The notes beneath the pieces are model-generated. The model was not told where the DNA came from. It saw only the letters and a list, made by a program, of their open reading frames with translations, and ran no database searches. Made by a program: the position numbers and the translations under genes. Below, in pieces: positions 1 through 11,179 of a stretch of 64,000 bases of DNA. How positions within the stretch are numbered: the first letter of the stretch is position 1; every line of letters starts with the position of its first letter. Location of the stretch: contig CAHIKZ030000394.1 of assembly GCA_903632075.3 (NCBI GenBank), forward strand, positions 569,501-633,500, read 5' to 3'. The stretch comes from Acanthosepion pharaonis. Lineage: Eukaryota > Mollusca > Cephalopoda > Sepiida > Sepiidae.

Positions 1-61
1 ATCCAATTTCACTTATAAAGTTTGAATCAAAATATGGAATAGTTTTCAGACAATTCTTAGT

Positions 62-195
62 GGGATTGCATGCTGGTATCACCTCCCCAGGTCAATATTA
101 TCACCTCCATGACAAATTGACGATGGTGAGATTTGAACCTGGGTCTCGTGGTCTGAATGCTAACATTGTAACCATTAAGCCACATGCCCATATAA
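62..195 (-). mobile_element. tRNA-derived SINE, 5' head fragment
   Basis: Read on the - strand this has a tRNA-like internal pol III promoter: an A-box-like TGGCTTAATGG near 173-183 and a B-box GGTTCAAATC at 130-139, with tRNA-like spacing. The + strand order (GATTTGAACC, then CCATTAAGCCA) is the usual look of a reversed tRNA head. Only the head remains. A longer copy of what looks like the same family lies at 29930-30390 and a headless copy at 10765-11062. It is a SINE rather than a functional tRNA gene because the cloverleaf arms do not pair convincingly. Confidence 0.65.
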
Positions 196-411
196 AACAC
201 AATATATATGTGTAGGTGTGAATGTTTTTTTTTTTTTAAATAAACAGTTATGCTTAAAATATAATGGGCATAATTTGTCTACTTTATTTAGCAAAACATG
301 TTTAAACAAACATTTGTGCCCAAATACACCCAATATATATATTGATTATATTAATGATTTTCTTTTCATGTAACAGATGTTTGCATCTAGTATATGTAAA
401 AGTTACCTTTT

Positions 412-412
<1 letters not shown>

Positions 413-456
<44 letters not shown>
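413..456. repeat. (TA)n microsatellite
   Basis: Pure TA dinucleotide tract of about 44 bases between 413 and 456. It lies just 5' of the dispersed repeat R1 that starts near 520. Confidence 0.95.
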
Positions 457-460
<4 letters not shown>

Positions 461-519
461 AAGTACTTTTAACCTTTACAACGCTACCAATAATAAGCAG
501 ATGCTTATAGAAAACACAA

Positions 520-800
520 AGATAGGAAAGTTGAAATGGCTAGATGTAACTGTAAGTTCTATACTAACAATTTCTTCTATCGCACTTCTCACTTGTAGAC
601 CTCTCTTCTGGCTTCTTGCTTTCCAGTCAACTTTGATCTCCAAAAATTTAAATGCAATGTCAATCATTATCTTCTGTCTTAATTTTTGTTCTTTTATTAT
701 GCCCTGTCCTTAATAGGATTTTTTTTTCTCATATTCTCTAACACTCAGTAACCCCTTGCATTTTGGTGGCTTTATTGCCTTGCTTGGGGGTGGGAATGAT
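520..800 (+). repeat. Dispersed repeat R1, copy 1
   Basis: A pyrimidine-rich interspersed repeat found at least four times in the window: here, 10517-10768 inverted, 44660-44905 direct, and a 3' piece at 23450-23525. Shared landmarks in order are an AAGTTCTAT block, CTTCTCACTT, CCAGTCAACTTTGATC, ATCTTCTGTC, then CTCATATTCTCT and CAGTAACCCCTTG. It has no coding capacity. It may be a SINE body or a LINE 3' end; I cannot assign the family. Confidence 0.6.
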
Positions 801-1565
801 TAAAAATAATATTCCATTCTTGAAAATAATGTTAAAAGTGCTTGAACACATATGTAAGCACAATTTTTACACGCTTCCTTCACCCTGTGTGAAAACAAAA
901 TCATTAAAAAATGTCCATCAGAACAGATCTTGTCTGTGATCTTTAATAAAATTTGTCTAAACGAAAAACAATTGCTAAAATGTTTGTGTGTATGTATGTA
1001 TATGTGTGTGTGTGTGCATATTTAGACAGCAGGCTTTGATTAAAGATGACTGACAAGGTCTTGTGGTTGATGATTTATTTTCCACCATACAATCCCTTTC
1101 CAACAAATGCAGTATTGCAAGCCTTTCATTACTCAATCACTATTTCCATGGCAAATGTTCAGAGGATCTCCATTCTTTAGTGCCACCAGCTCAATGCTTT
1201 ACAGTCAAGACCTGCCTTGCTATGTCCACATAGTTGAATTGTCATCTTTTCTTACATATTCCTTTGCTAAGATGGATGTTCCACTCTGAATGTTTTTCCA
1301 AGAACCACTAGTTTGTAGAAAAAATTCTTGTATGGATACTTCTCTGAACACTAAAATCTTAACCTCTTGAAGTCTAAGGTCAGTTGTTATCTGTCCACCA
1401 TAACCTTATAATCTTCACTTCCTCTTTTTATAATGATATCATCCATCTCATCCAGTAACCCTTTACCTTGAGTGGCTCTTGGGCCTCACATTGGGTGAAT
1501 TTTAGTTTAGACAAGGAATAAAAGGAATGCTTTTTTAAGTTTCAAATTTCTTGCTTATGTATCAG
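801..1565. other. No gene recognised
   Basis: AT-rich sequence with a short (TG)n run near 983-1018. The 60-codon open frame at 1107-1289 has no family resemblance and no splice context, so it is treated as chance. Confidence 0.5.
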
Positions 1566-2466
1566 ATCATTGCAAAAGTTTGTGCCCGATTTTCATTGTT
1601 ATTATAAAATGGCCACAACTTGACACTGGCATTTGTTTTGATGTCATTTCTAGTGTGTTCAAGATTAAAACCTTGCATCATTCAGTTGTGAGTCAGACTT
1701 AGTTGAATCTTGACATTTTGTCCACAAATGTATACCTTAAAGATGGAGGATGAAAATTTGCACTTTCACCATATTATTATGCTCTATGAATTCTAGAAAG
1801 GAGTAAGCATCAGCACTGAAACAAAAACCATTCAGAATGTTTATTTGGATTGTGCTCCAGCTCTTTGATAAAAAAGTGGTTTAGCAGGTTTTGTGAGGTT
1901 GATTTTAACCTAAATGATCAACCATGCTACGGGGGACCTGACATTGATGAAGTCACTCTTGCTATGGCAGACAATAAACTAAAGATTTTGATGAAAAAGA
2001 TTGCTAAGAGTACCTAAAATCAATATCTCAACTGCCTTTTGCCATTTGAAGAGACTTAGGTTCAAGAAAAACAGCCAATTTTGGCAAATCATAAAAGTGT
2101 TATTTTCCACCATGACAACGCAAGACTGCATGTAGCAAAACAGACATTGCAGAACCTTAAAGAGTTGAGATAGAGAGACCCTCTGGCACTAACCATATTC
2201 TTCTGACTTGGCTCCTTCAGATTTTCATTTATTCTAGTTTCTACAGAAAAATTTAAATGAAAAAAAATATTTCACTCGGTACAATAAATCAAAACCTCCT
2301 AACAAAAAACAAAGTTTCTATGAAAATGGCATCAATAAATTTGTAGAATGACATGAGACAGTTGTTAAAAGCAATGGAGACTATGTACTTTACTAATAAA
2401 TGTTTTTTGTGTGTATGTAAAATTTTGTTTTTTAATTTTCTAATCAGGTAGAAACTTTTGCAATGA
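1566..2466 (+). mobile_element. Decayed mariner transposon
   Basis: Terminal inverted repeats of about 26 bases are visible: ATTGCAAAAGTTT at the left end, and its complement (AAACTTTTGCAAT) at 2451-2463. Between them, broken frames still show mariner transposase pieces: an N-terminal HLLL/LYEF-like helix region near 1750-1800, and the catalytic HHDNAR.H block near 2107-2130 followed by the LGSFRF.. remnant of the SPDLAPSD segment near 2205. The element is about 900 bp against about 1.3 kb for a complete mariner, so the middle of the transposase is deleted, and there are many stops. It is inactive. Confidence 0.75.
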
Positions 2467-2904
2467 GCACATTGAATCCAGATACATATACATTTGTATA
2501 TAAACAATTACAGAGAAAGTTAACTAAAGAATTGAAATAAAAATGTTCCTCATGTATTGTCTTTAATCAAACTTGTATATTGTCTTGAACTTTTAATACT
2601 GGAGAGGTATAACTCCATGACAATAAAACATCAACAACCTGATCATTCCCAAGAGGTCACATTTTGTGACAATAAAACATGTGAACTCCTTCATCATTCA
2701 GTTATGTTCCTTTAGTTTGTCACTGGACATAAGATTTTGGAGGTGGAGGGGGTGTTATGTATGTCAAACAGACATACAGTGATGACATAAAAAAATGTAC
2801 AGATATCTCTTCAAAAGCCCTGTGATGATTGAGGAGTGGCAACATTTGTGGACTTAACAAGAGCCACTAATGTACTTTCCACCCCTCAATCCACAAGAAA
2901 TAGC

Positions 2905-2940
2905 AATAACACACACACACACACACATATATATATATGT
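2905..2940. repeat. (CA)n(TA)n microsatellite
   Basis: A short CA run passes directly into a TA run, a compound form repeated elsewhere in the window (18046-18109, 42600-42671). Confidence 0.9.
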
Positions 2941-2999
2941 ATGGATTATCTCATAGAGAATGACAGATGAGGGTTCAGCAAATTCTAAGTGAATTGTTA

Positions 3000-3265
3000 A
3001 AAGTGGTCAATTGCCTGTGCCTTGTCACAGGCTTTCTTTTGTTTTTGAATAGTTTTTCATCTAGCTGCATGCTAGTTGTTGGCTCCTATAAGAAGCTCTT
3101 CCACCCTTTGCCAACCAAGGCTATAAGCCCAGTCTGTCCTGCTATTTTACCCACAACTAGTAGAAGAGAAGGTATTTTAGTGTAAGTGAATATAATAAAA
3201 TCAACTGGAATTTGAACTCAACTCTGATTTCTCATTCCAAGCCATTATCCATTACACCACCCATA
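3000..3265 (-). mobile_element. tRNA-derived SINE (family C), - strand
   Basis: The - strand head reads as a tRNA-like promoter: GGTGTAATGGATAATGG (A-box region, near 3240-3258) and GAGTTCAAATTCC (B-box, near 3212-3224). The body shares the block CAGGACAGACTGGG with the copies at 4767-5065 and 62572-62873. It abuts a 5S rRNA-derived segment at its 5' side (3266-3357), giving a composite head. Confidence 0.7.
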
Positions 3266-3357
3266 CATCCAAGTTTCCAGTACCTGGTATTCCCAAGCAG
3301 TCAGGGACTGACCAGACTCACTGTTGCTTAACTTCAGTAATTGGATGAGAAGCAGAA
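3266..3357 (-). repeat. 5S rRNA-derived segment at the head of a SINE
   Basis: The - strand matches the 3' two thirds of metazoan 5S rRNA as I know it: GAAGTTAAGCAAC, then a GTCTGGTCAGT block, then GCTTGGGAATACC and the terminal CAGGTACTGG stretch. About 8 bases are missing where TTGGATGG normally lies, and the 5' third is absent. It is not a functional 5S gene. It lies immediately upstream (in - orientation) of the tRNA-like head of a family C SINE, so the two may form one chimeric 5S-tRNA promoter, as reported for AmnSINE-type elements. Confidence 0.6.
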
Positions 3358-4766
3358 ATTTAACATGATAGAGAGAAAAGGAGTTTTAGCTTAGTCTGAC
3401 ATAGAATCACATTTTATAGCTTATCCTGAGTGAATTAAATTTACTATCAATGGTTTGTGATTTGAGCTCAGTGCACTTATGTTGTTGTTCAAAATTATGC
3501 AAATTCTTGTTCAAAGTATTCTACCTATTTTAGTACATTTCAATTTAGCCCAAATCTCTCAGACTCACAAGGAAAAATTGATCATTACTGTCCTTGAAAT
3601 TATCCCACCTATAAAAGAAATCATTAAAGTACTTGAAAATATTATTAATTTATATTTTTAAGTCATCATCAAAATTCTTAAGTCAAATACCAAAATACTT
3701 CATATTTTGTATGACTTGTTTACTCAAGAAATACATGAAAGTGATATAGAGTGCAGCAAAAACAGGACATTGTAGTGTAATTTTAGCACAATACCATTAC
3801 TTTAACTTGGAGAATAAAGCAATTTCCAGTCCAGTTGGGTCACTGATTTTCAAGTAATTTTTCATTAAGTATAAATTAACAAAAGAATAATCAGCAGTCC
3901 AGATGGCAATTTAATAAGCATAGCTTAGATGGAGCACAAGGCTGAAAGTATGGAGCACTCAGGATCAAACTCACTACTGAGTTGTAATTGTTCTAGTAAG
4001 ACAAGCTTGTTAACCATTACACCACATTGAAGTACTTAATCAGCAATCCACATGGATTGATGTTAAGGTTTTCTGCAGTTCTCTATTAACAATTTATTTG
4101 GAGAATTATGAAGATATTTTTTCTTGAATGAACAAAGTTCTGCAGAGCTCTGTATTTTTCCATCCACAAGGAGTATGTATTATGCATAATCATTATTTAC
4201 TAGTTTTAACCCATGAACATTTCAGGGTTTTGATATTCTGATGAATCTTAATTCTTAAGTTAATAATGGAGTAAGCTCATGGTAACTTCTACGACAATGT
4301 AAAGTCCATAGAAATTCCCCTATCGCTCATTAAATATTTGAACTTAACAATTTTAACAAAATATTGCAATAACAATCATAGATATGAATGCTGTTCACTA
4401 TTTTAAGAAGTGGGTACAAATAAAAAGATTTGAAATTGCCAACTTTTTCGATTTCACTGAAACAGTTCTATCTTCCTTTGTTTCTTTTTATCACTGAAAT
4501 CAAGTAGTGTATGTCTTGTTTTTCTACACAATCAAAATGGAATAGTCCATTATGAGGCATCGGTAGGAGTTGTTAAACACTTTTATCTTCCCTTCTTTGT
4601 TTTTCTCACTGAAACCAAGTAGTGTATTTCCCCCATTTTCCATGTGATCAAAATGAAATAGTCCATTATTTATGAGTTATTAGCAGTCCTGCTAATTAAT
4701 GAAGAGAGGGACAAGCACAATTATAATAAGATTACATTAATAATTATAATTATTCATTACTTATTA
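3358..4766. other. No gene recognised
   Basis: AT-rich intergenic or intronic sequence. Two related segments at about 4440-4560 and 4575-4680 share an ATCTTCC..TTTGTTT..TCACTGAAA..AAGTAGTGTAT block and an AATAGTCCATTAT block, so they look like an old local duplication of roughly 120 bp. No convincing exon was seen. Confidence 0.45.
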
Positions 4767-5065
4767 CTAGCTTGAGGCACGGTGGAGTAATGGATAGTGG
4801 CTCGGATTGAGAAATCAGAGAGCCGAGTTCAAATTCCATTTAAATTCATTACATTCACTCGTGCTAATACCCTTGGGAAAGATATGAATCCTCTTCTTCT
4901 CCCCCCCAGCTATGGGTAACTAGCAGGACAGGCTGGGTTCTATAGCAACTGGTCTACCACAGAAAGAAATGGCAACTTACTATGGGAAAAAACAATTTGT
5001 CTCATCAGTCATGTATTGAAAGATACATGATCACCTAAGCGTGTATAATGTATGGCACATAACTG
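4767..5065 (+). mobile_element. tRNA-derived SINE (family C), full-length-looking copy
   Basis: A-box-like GGTGGAGTAATGG at 4781-4793 and B-box GAGTTCAAATTCC at 4825-4837 define the tRNA head. The body carries AGCAGGACAGGCTGGG (4922-4937). The 3' part has a short palindrome, ATGTATTGAAAGATACAT, near 5012-5029. The same order of blocks is found inverted at 62572-62873, which fixes the family length near 300 bp. Transcription would be by pol III from the internal promoter. Confidence 0.75.
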
Positions 5066-5289
5066 ACTAGCCTGACCCCACAGTAACTCTACGGTTAGCA
5101 GGTTGATATTTGACATATTGTCTTTACATTTTAAGGGGGATAAATTTTAAGCATTCATTAAATACTGATATACTGCATATTGTGCTATAATACTTTTTCA
5201 AATAGTTTTATATAACAGTTATTTACTTCAATTATGTAGAATGGGATACATAGAAATTCCTCTATTTTTGCTAATTTTTTTTTACTTAA

Positions 5290-6110
5290 AGTAATAATTT
5301 CAGGCTGGCATATTTCATGTTACTACTTTTATATAAATATCATGTATGGAGCCAAACCTGTTCAGAAATATCTAAACTGTCAGCTGCATACAACCACTTT
5401 CTAAGATCAATGGATAAAATTGGCTTTGTGCAAGTGAAGCCTGAGGGTCTTAGCAAAGACCATCCTTCTTTGAACATTGTGGACTGGCGCTTCAGAATCG
5501 CAAAGAACTGAAACAAATAACAGAAATCACATCACTTGAGGACTACCTACAACAACTAAAATAGATGTCACATGTAACTCTCAGTGAAAATAATGACATT
5601 ATCCAGATGTTAACATTCCACACTATTTCAAATAAAAAGTTAGGAAGGAAACCGCCATCAGTACTGGAAAGAACGATAACAGCTATTAGACTTAAAAACC
5701 TATTTTCCTGAAAAATTGTTTTAAGAGAAAGATTGTATAAATTTCAACATAATGTAGTACTGGTTGATCAGTCAATGAATGCCAAATGTTTCCTAGTAGA
5801 GAAACAGATATTAGCATTACCATACCATTACCATTACATTTCACTAAAGCAGACATTAAACACATGAGGATGTTACTGCCTCCTTTATCTTCCCTTTTTT
5901 TCCTTCTTTCTAGAAACATATATATATATATATAAAGCTTCCATGCAATACATAAAGAAGCTTGTGAGAAATTTAAAAAATGATTGACTCAGTCCACAGC
6001 TGCTATACCAAAAATTTGTGGGCAGGCACAGGCAAGCTATTACAAGATGCACCATATGTGCTAAGGAATGAAAGAACGTGCAGAATTATAATATTATAGT
6101 TATTCATTAA
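5290..6110 (+). other. Unassigned ORF fragment, probably repeat-derived
   Basis: An open frame at 5317-5511 (64 codons) contains the stretch SAAYNHFLRSMDKIGFVQ and ends WRFRIAKN. A pyrimidine-AG lies just before it at about 5302, so an exon cannot be excluded. Downstream frames to about 5700 keep some coding-like texture (KPPSVLERTITAIRLKN in a shifted frame), which suggests a decayed element or pseudogene. I do not recognise the family and assign no function. Confidence 0.25.
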
Positions 6111-6639
6111 TACTGTTATTATTGTTGTTTTTTTAATTATTTTGCTGTGTAATTTACCTGAATAACCTGCACACCAACTCTTTGCTATTGTTAAACTCCA
6201 TCACAAGTAAATGTCTTTCTGGTTCATTCTGCATGCTGGCTGGATATGAATGCCATGAAGGCAGAGAAGGAAATAACAAAAATTGTTTCTTGCGCATTAG
6301 GCTCCACACATCACATCCGGTCTACGAAGTGGCAATGGTCAATTGCAATCATTCCTGCAAGAAAAAGATGTCCCTGGGGACTACCAGACCCACTTAAAAG
6401 CAGGTCTCTGAGAATGACCAGAGTCAGTTGTGGCTTGGCAGACCACCTGCTGTCATGCAGGGCACTGCTGCTGCCATTACCACCACTTTCACTGTCACCT
6501 CTCAACATGACCGCTCCTCTCAACAAGTGCTACCACTCCCAGGCTTGACTAACCACCTTGACTATTCAGCTTCGACTTTATAACATATCAACTTTGACTC
6601 TACCCAGCTACAAACCATCATTGACAATGCTGTACTCCA

Positions 6640-6925
6640 CAAGCAGAAACTCAGACCCTGCAACCAAGTGACTCCAACTCTGCAAGCAGTAACTTCACAA
6701 CCAAGTTACCACCACCAGTAGCAACGCCAACTCCACAACCAAGTGACTCCAACTCTGCAAAACAAGTGACTCTGCAATCAAACGACTCCAGCTGCTTAAC
6801 CAAATGACTCTGACCCCACAAGCAGCAACTCCAACTCTGCAAACGAGTGACTCTGACCCCACAAGCAGCAACTCCAACTCTGCAACCAAGTGACTCTGAC
6901 TCCGCACACAGCCACTTTGATTCCA
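6640..6925. repeat. Degenerate short tandem repeat
   Basis: Irregular tandem copies of a roughly 21-base unit around CAACTCTGCAA, CCAAGTGACTC and CCACAAGCAGC. The clearest duplication is an approximately 45-base block starting near 6802 and again near 6848. The surrounding 6240-7340 is richer in C and G than its neighbours and has open frames on both strands (for example 6246-6548 + and 6651-6950 -). These follow from the repeat and show no family signature. Confidence 0.6.
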
Positions 6926-7939
6926 CAAGCATCCAACCCACTACTGTCACTTCGGCCTACTTGACTCGCTTAAAAGGCATTCCTTTTGCAGTCACCACTG
7001 CTCCCTGTTCAACAGAACTGGCCTACCAACCATGTCAATTCAATGTCGCTCTTGTTTTATAGAACAGAACTACCAACCAGCGAAAATGGCCTACCACTGT
7101 GACCTTGATCAGCCAACATTCACAAACCATATCCTGTGATCTTACACCAAACCTACACAAGAATTAGGTCAACTCTTGGTGCTACCCTTACACCCAGCTG
7201 CCATCCTGACGACTGGCCACTGAAACAGGCATTCTACCCTTCCTTCAACACCTATGTACAACATACTAACAATAAACATTGTTCAAATTTAATCCTTGTT
7301 ATTCCCTTTTCTTGCTACCAAACGCTTAATATAATACTATATCTATAAATTTACAGTCGTCAGCTAAATTCTAATGTTGTGTTAGGTGGAAGAATTGATA
7401 ACGATCAAGGAATTGAATTTATGCTAAGTTAAAAGTTAATAAATTCACGTACCTTAAATCCTTAATAGGTCCAAGGGCTATTCCACTTGTTTACTGCAAC
7501 CAGTATAGGAAGAAATCTTTATTGTGTGAAGCCCTCTTAAATATTTGTTCATAAAGTCAAGCCATAATGATAATAATAATAATATATATTTTGTTTCGAT
7601 TAATTTTAATGATCAACTTTTCCAATGTCAGACAATGGGGAAATTCCATTAGAAATTGTCCAAAGTTCATTTTGGAAGAAAAGTACAAGAAATATGAGCC
7701 AAACTTTCTACTTTCTTAAATCATCACCAAAATACGAGCAAAATCAAATAGTAAAAATAGACGTGATCCTTGAAGCAAAACTTATACAACAAAAACAACC
7801 ATGAATAAACACAATTATAACTTAAGAACCCTAATCCTCAAATGTATAAAAAAATCAAACAAAAAAAAACACACACATCACAGCACTCTGTATATTTCAC
7901 AACACTCACTAGTTCTATGAAACTCACCAATTATCTCTT

Positions 7940-8215
7940 TGTACTGGGTATGATGATAAGCTGCATCCAGCAGCAAGGCCTCTGATCAAGAGGTTTTGAG
8001 GAGTGTGGAACCACCTCTTAATTGCTCTTAATTGCTGGTGTTCCCAGGTCCACCCTGACCCGAAGTTGGTAGCACCTGTTAGGGTCCCAGCTATGGGGAA
8101 ATAGTTTCCCCCTCCCCCAAACTGGTGTCTGGATACTAAGAAAGTATAAAGATGGATTTTTTATATTAAAATTGCAATATATAAAATGCATATTCATAAA
8201 ACTGATTCCCAAAAA
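7940..8215 (+). repeat. Dispersed repeat family X, head and start of tail
   Basis: A conserved head of about 170 bp with the blocks GGCCTCTGATCA, GTGTGGAACCACCT, TTAATTGCTGGTGTTCCCAG and GTTAGGGTCCCAGCTATG. Other copies: 21640-22005, 38555-38995 and, inverted, 50949-51118. After the head comes an AT-rich tail, which here is interrupted near 8215 by the 5' end of a LINE. The matching tail resumes at about 10020. Confidence 0.7.
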
Positions 8216-10015
8216 CTACAAATTCTCCTCAATGAGACCACCTGTTTGCCATGGGTGATGGAGTCCTAGTGACTGAGTGACTCCTGATCTGGTATAAAAT
8301 GACCAGGAATGTCCACAACACATCACTTTGGTCCCTACCTGGGATAGATGGGTGCATGTAATAGCCCAATCCATTCCAATCGGCAGCAAAGGCAAGTTGG
8401 GATGATAGATAATGGCTCTGACATAGCTGTGAATCCTTACACCATACTATACTTGGGTAGATATGGTGGGGGAATGCGGGTGCTTGTATCCACTTTCATC
8501 ACAACTATACTGTCTGAGTATCCCTTATGGATCAGGGCAAATGGGATTAGTCCCACCTGATAGCCTCACTTAAGAAGGAACTCCAAGGTGGGTGGGGAAC
8601 ACAGAAGCTGAATATAAAAATCAAAATTATATGGCTATCTCTAATAAACAAACCAAGAGAGAACATGAGACTTCTGAAACAGAAAGTGAAAATGAAATAG
8701 AAAAGAAAAACAATTTCCAACTTTCATAGTTATAGAATCACTAGATGGCGATATAACAAAAGTGTCTCCTTTTCTGTTGCAAAGGGTTATATCGGCCATG
8801 ATTGACCAAAATCTGTAAAAAATAAAGAAAAATAATACACTTTTAATTCAAATAAAACCAAAAAAGATGCAGAAAAATTACTAAAAATCAAACAAATAGA
8901 CAACAATAAAGTAAAGGCTTACCCCGACCAATTTCTTAATTCATCTAAGGGAGTAATAAAATGCCCAGAGTTGTCACTCTGCTCACCAGAAGAAATTAAA
9001 AATGGTGACATCCTAAAAAAAAAACGAGTAACAGATGTCAAAAGAATTCAAATAAAAAGAAATGGCACATCAATAAACACAAACACATACATTTTGACAT
9101 TCAATAAACCTACCTAAAGAAATAAAGCTAGGATACTCATAGTCGAGGTAAAGCCATACATTCCTAATCCCCGTAGATGTCAGAAATTTAGTCATTTACA
9201 AAATCTTTGTATGAGAGCATCAGTTTGTTGAAGATGTGGGAAACTTGAATCAGATCATGAAGAGTCACCCTGTGAAAGACCTCCTCCTTTATGTCCAAAC
9301 TGTAAAAAACAACACTCACCAGTATCTAAAGAGCATAACATCTGGAAAAAGGAAAAGGAAATAATAAGAATAAAATACATGCAAAACATCTAATTCCAAG
9401 AAGCCAGAAAACAGGTTGAATCTTATTCACTTCCAACATCATAAGCAAATATCACTAAAATATCAAATCACCAAAATGACATCCAAGAGAACAATGCAAT
9501 AAGGAGCCAAGATCTTACAACTCTAATAAATGAATTAAAATGTCTACTAGATCTATTAAAATGTAGTATATCACATATAAATCAAACTCCCATAGACAGA
9601 ACAAATCCCATATCGTCAACCTCAAATAAAAAAGAATCTGTATGCACAAAACAATTAACTCTGAAAATCACAATACAAAATACAAAAATCCTTCAAGAAA
9701 TAGAACCCTCTAAACATTCCCAAGAGAATCAAAATGTACATAAAAAAATAACACAACCCAGTACATCATTGAAAAACTAAGTCAAATGATGAACAAAACT
9801 CTATCTCATCTCAAACAAGGGAATGTTCATCATTCAAACAAAGATCGTCAAAAGAACCTAATGGAAAATCTAAGGAAACAAGATCAAACAAATAGGAAGA
9901 AACAAAAGACCTTCAAAGAACAAAACATGACAAGAAACAAAGTGCTAATAGACTGGAGAATATAGAAATTATGGACACTTCATCCACTAAATATAAATCA
10001 GACAAGCAAAAAAAC
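8215..10015 (+). mobile_element. Jockey-type LINE copy A: 5' UTR and decayed ORF1
   Basis: The 5' part (8215-8640) matches the 5' part of a second copy at 57010-57640, including CTCCAAGGTGGGT near 8581-8593 and the CACTTTGGTCCCTACCTGG block. Broken frames downstream encode an ORF1/Gag-like protein. In 9160-9395 a retroviral-type zinc-knuckle region reads IPNPRRCQKF.., C.RCGKLE..H, CPNCKKQHS, followed by KKEKEII and a degenerate EARKQVE motif. This order is typical of ORF1 in jockey/I-type LINEs. Stops and frameshifts are frequent and ORF2 is absent. The element sits inside a family X repeat, so it is younger than that repeat. Confidence 0.7.
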
Positions 10016-10325
10016 TCTTAACACCTGGGGTCAAAACACTATGAAAGTGTAAAAGTGGGTTTTAATATCGGAAATACTTGGTAAAAAAAAATTATTACCA
10101 GCAATAAATTAAAAAAAAAAAAATCTTCAGCAATACATTTTTGAAAAAAATATCACCAGCAATACATTTTTGGAAAAAATATTACCAGCTATACTTTTTT
10201 AAAAAATATTACCTGCAATAAATTTTTGAAGGAAAAATATTACCACCAATAAAAGTTTTGTCAGTATTAAATAACCCATTGAGGTTGATATGCCATAAAA
10301 TCAAACTAAACCAAACCAATCAATC
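10016..10325 (+). repeat. Dispersed repeat family X, AT-rich tail
   Basis: Begins with GGGGTCAAAACACTATGAAA and ends near TAACCCATTGAGGTTGATAT, as in the copies at 21800-21990 and 38720-38980. The middle is a degenerate tandem repeat of about 33 bases around ATTACCAGCAATA and ATTTTTGAAAAA (10085-10250). Separated from its head (7940-8215) by the LINE insertion. Confidence 0.65.
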
Positions 10326-10516
10326 TATTCTGATGGTGACTTATGAAAGTGAAAGCTTGCACCATATTTCTTGTACTTTTCTTCCAAAGGGAACTTTGGA
10401 CAATTTCAATTGTCTGAGAAGGATAATTCATAATTTGGAAAAGTTGATCATTAAGATAAATTAATTGACACAGTATATCTGTTGCTTAAAAAACATTTGC
10501 TGTCTAAATACACAGA

Positions 10517-10768
10517 ATTTCACCCCAAGAAAGGCAATAAAGTCATGAAGACACAAGAGGGTTACTGAGTGTTAAAAATATGAAAAAATATATATTATCA
10601 AGGAGAGAAGGCAATAAAAGAACAAGAAGTAAGAAGACAGAAAATTACATTTAAATTTTTGAAGATCAAAGTTGACAGGAAAGCAAGAAGCCAGAAGAGA
10701 GTTCCACAACCAAGAAGTGTAATAGAAGAATCAGTTAGCTCAGAACTTATGGTTACATCTAGCCATTA
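10517..10768 (-). repeat. Dispersed repeat R1, inverted copy
   Basis: Reverse complement of the 520-800 repeat: shares GATCAAAGTTGAC, AGCAAGAAGCCAGAAGAGAG and the AGAAGACAGAAAAT block in mirrored order. Confidence 0.6.
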
Positions 10769-11062
10769 TTAGCCAATCCCTGTTGCAGACGCCTGCTCAA
10801 GCACATTTTTGTTTGTTCAACATCCATAGAGCCCATCTGTAATTTATACTGCTACTGAGCAGACATGAGTTACCGTTTCTGATAGAGAGCGCATCAAATG
10901 GCACGATCAACAGTTTGATGAACAATTCCGTCTACTCAATTTCACTCAACCTGTGGTATGGTTTTTCAAATACTTTCTAATAGTGTTGTATGGTAGGATC
11001 ACCTGGGCTAGTTACATCAAGAAGTTACTTTTCCTGACAAATCAACCATAGCGAGAGTCAAA
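10765..11062 (-). mobile_element. tRNA-derived SINE (family B), 5'-truncated
   Basis: Matches the body of the SINE at 29930-30390 along most of its length, including AGCCAATCCCT.TTGCAG, TTTGTTTGTTCAACA.CCA, ACCTGTGGTATGGTTTTTCA and the AAGT..CCTGACAAATC segment. The tRNA head is lost at about 11062. Confidence 0.6.
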
Positions 11063-11179
11063 ACTTTTCACTGTATAATATTTGATCTATTTATATGGAA
11101 AAATAAATTTTGTGTAAAGTAAAAATCAGCATGAAACTCTGTGTTGAATGTATGCACTATTTATCTCTCTCTCTCTACA

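Noticed and set aside
3266..3357. Functional 5S rRNA gene
   Set aside because: The 5' third is absent and an internal deletion removes part of the 3' region.
4767..4840. Candidate tRNA gene
   Set aside because: A and B boxes are present, but the acceptor and anticodon stems do not pair and the sequence continues as a repeated SINE.
5317..5511. Upstream exon of glycerate kinase
   Set aside because: Its residues do not resemble the N-terminus of the family, and the frame ends at a stop without a donor.
6246..6548. 100-codon coding gene
   Set aside because: Overlapping open frames on both strands, no recognisable domain, and adjacent tandem repeats make chance more likely.
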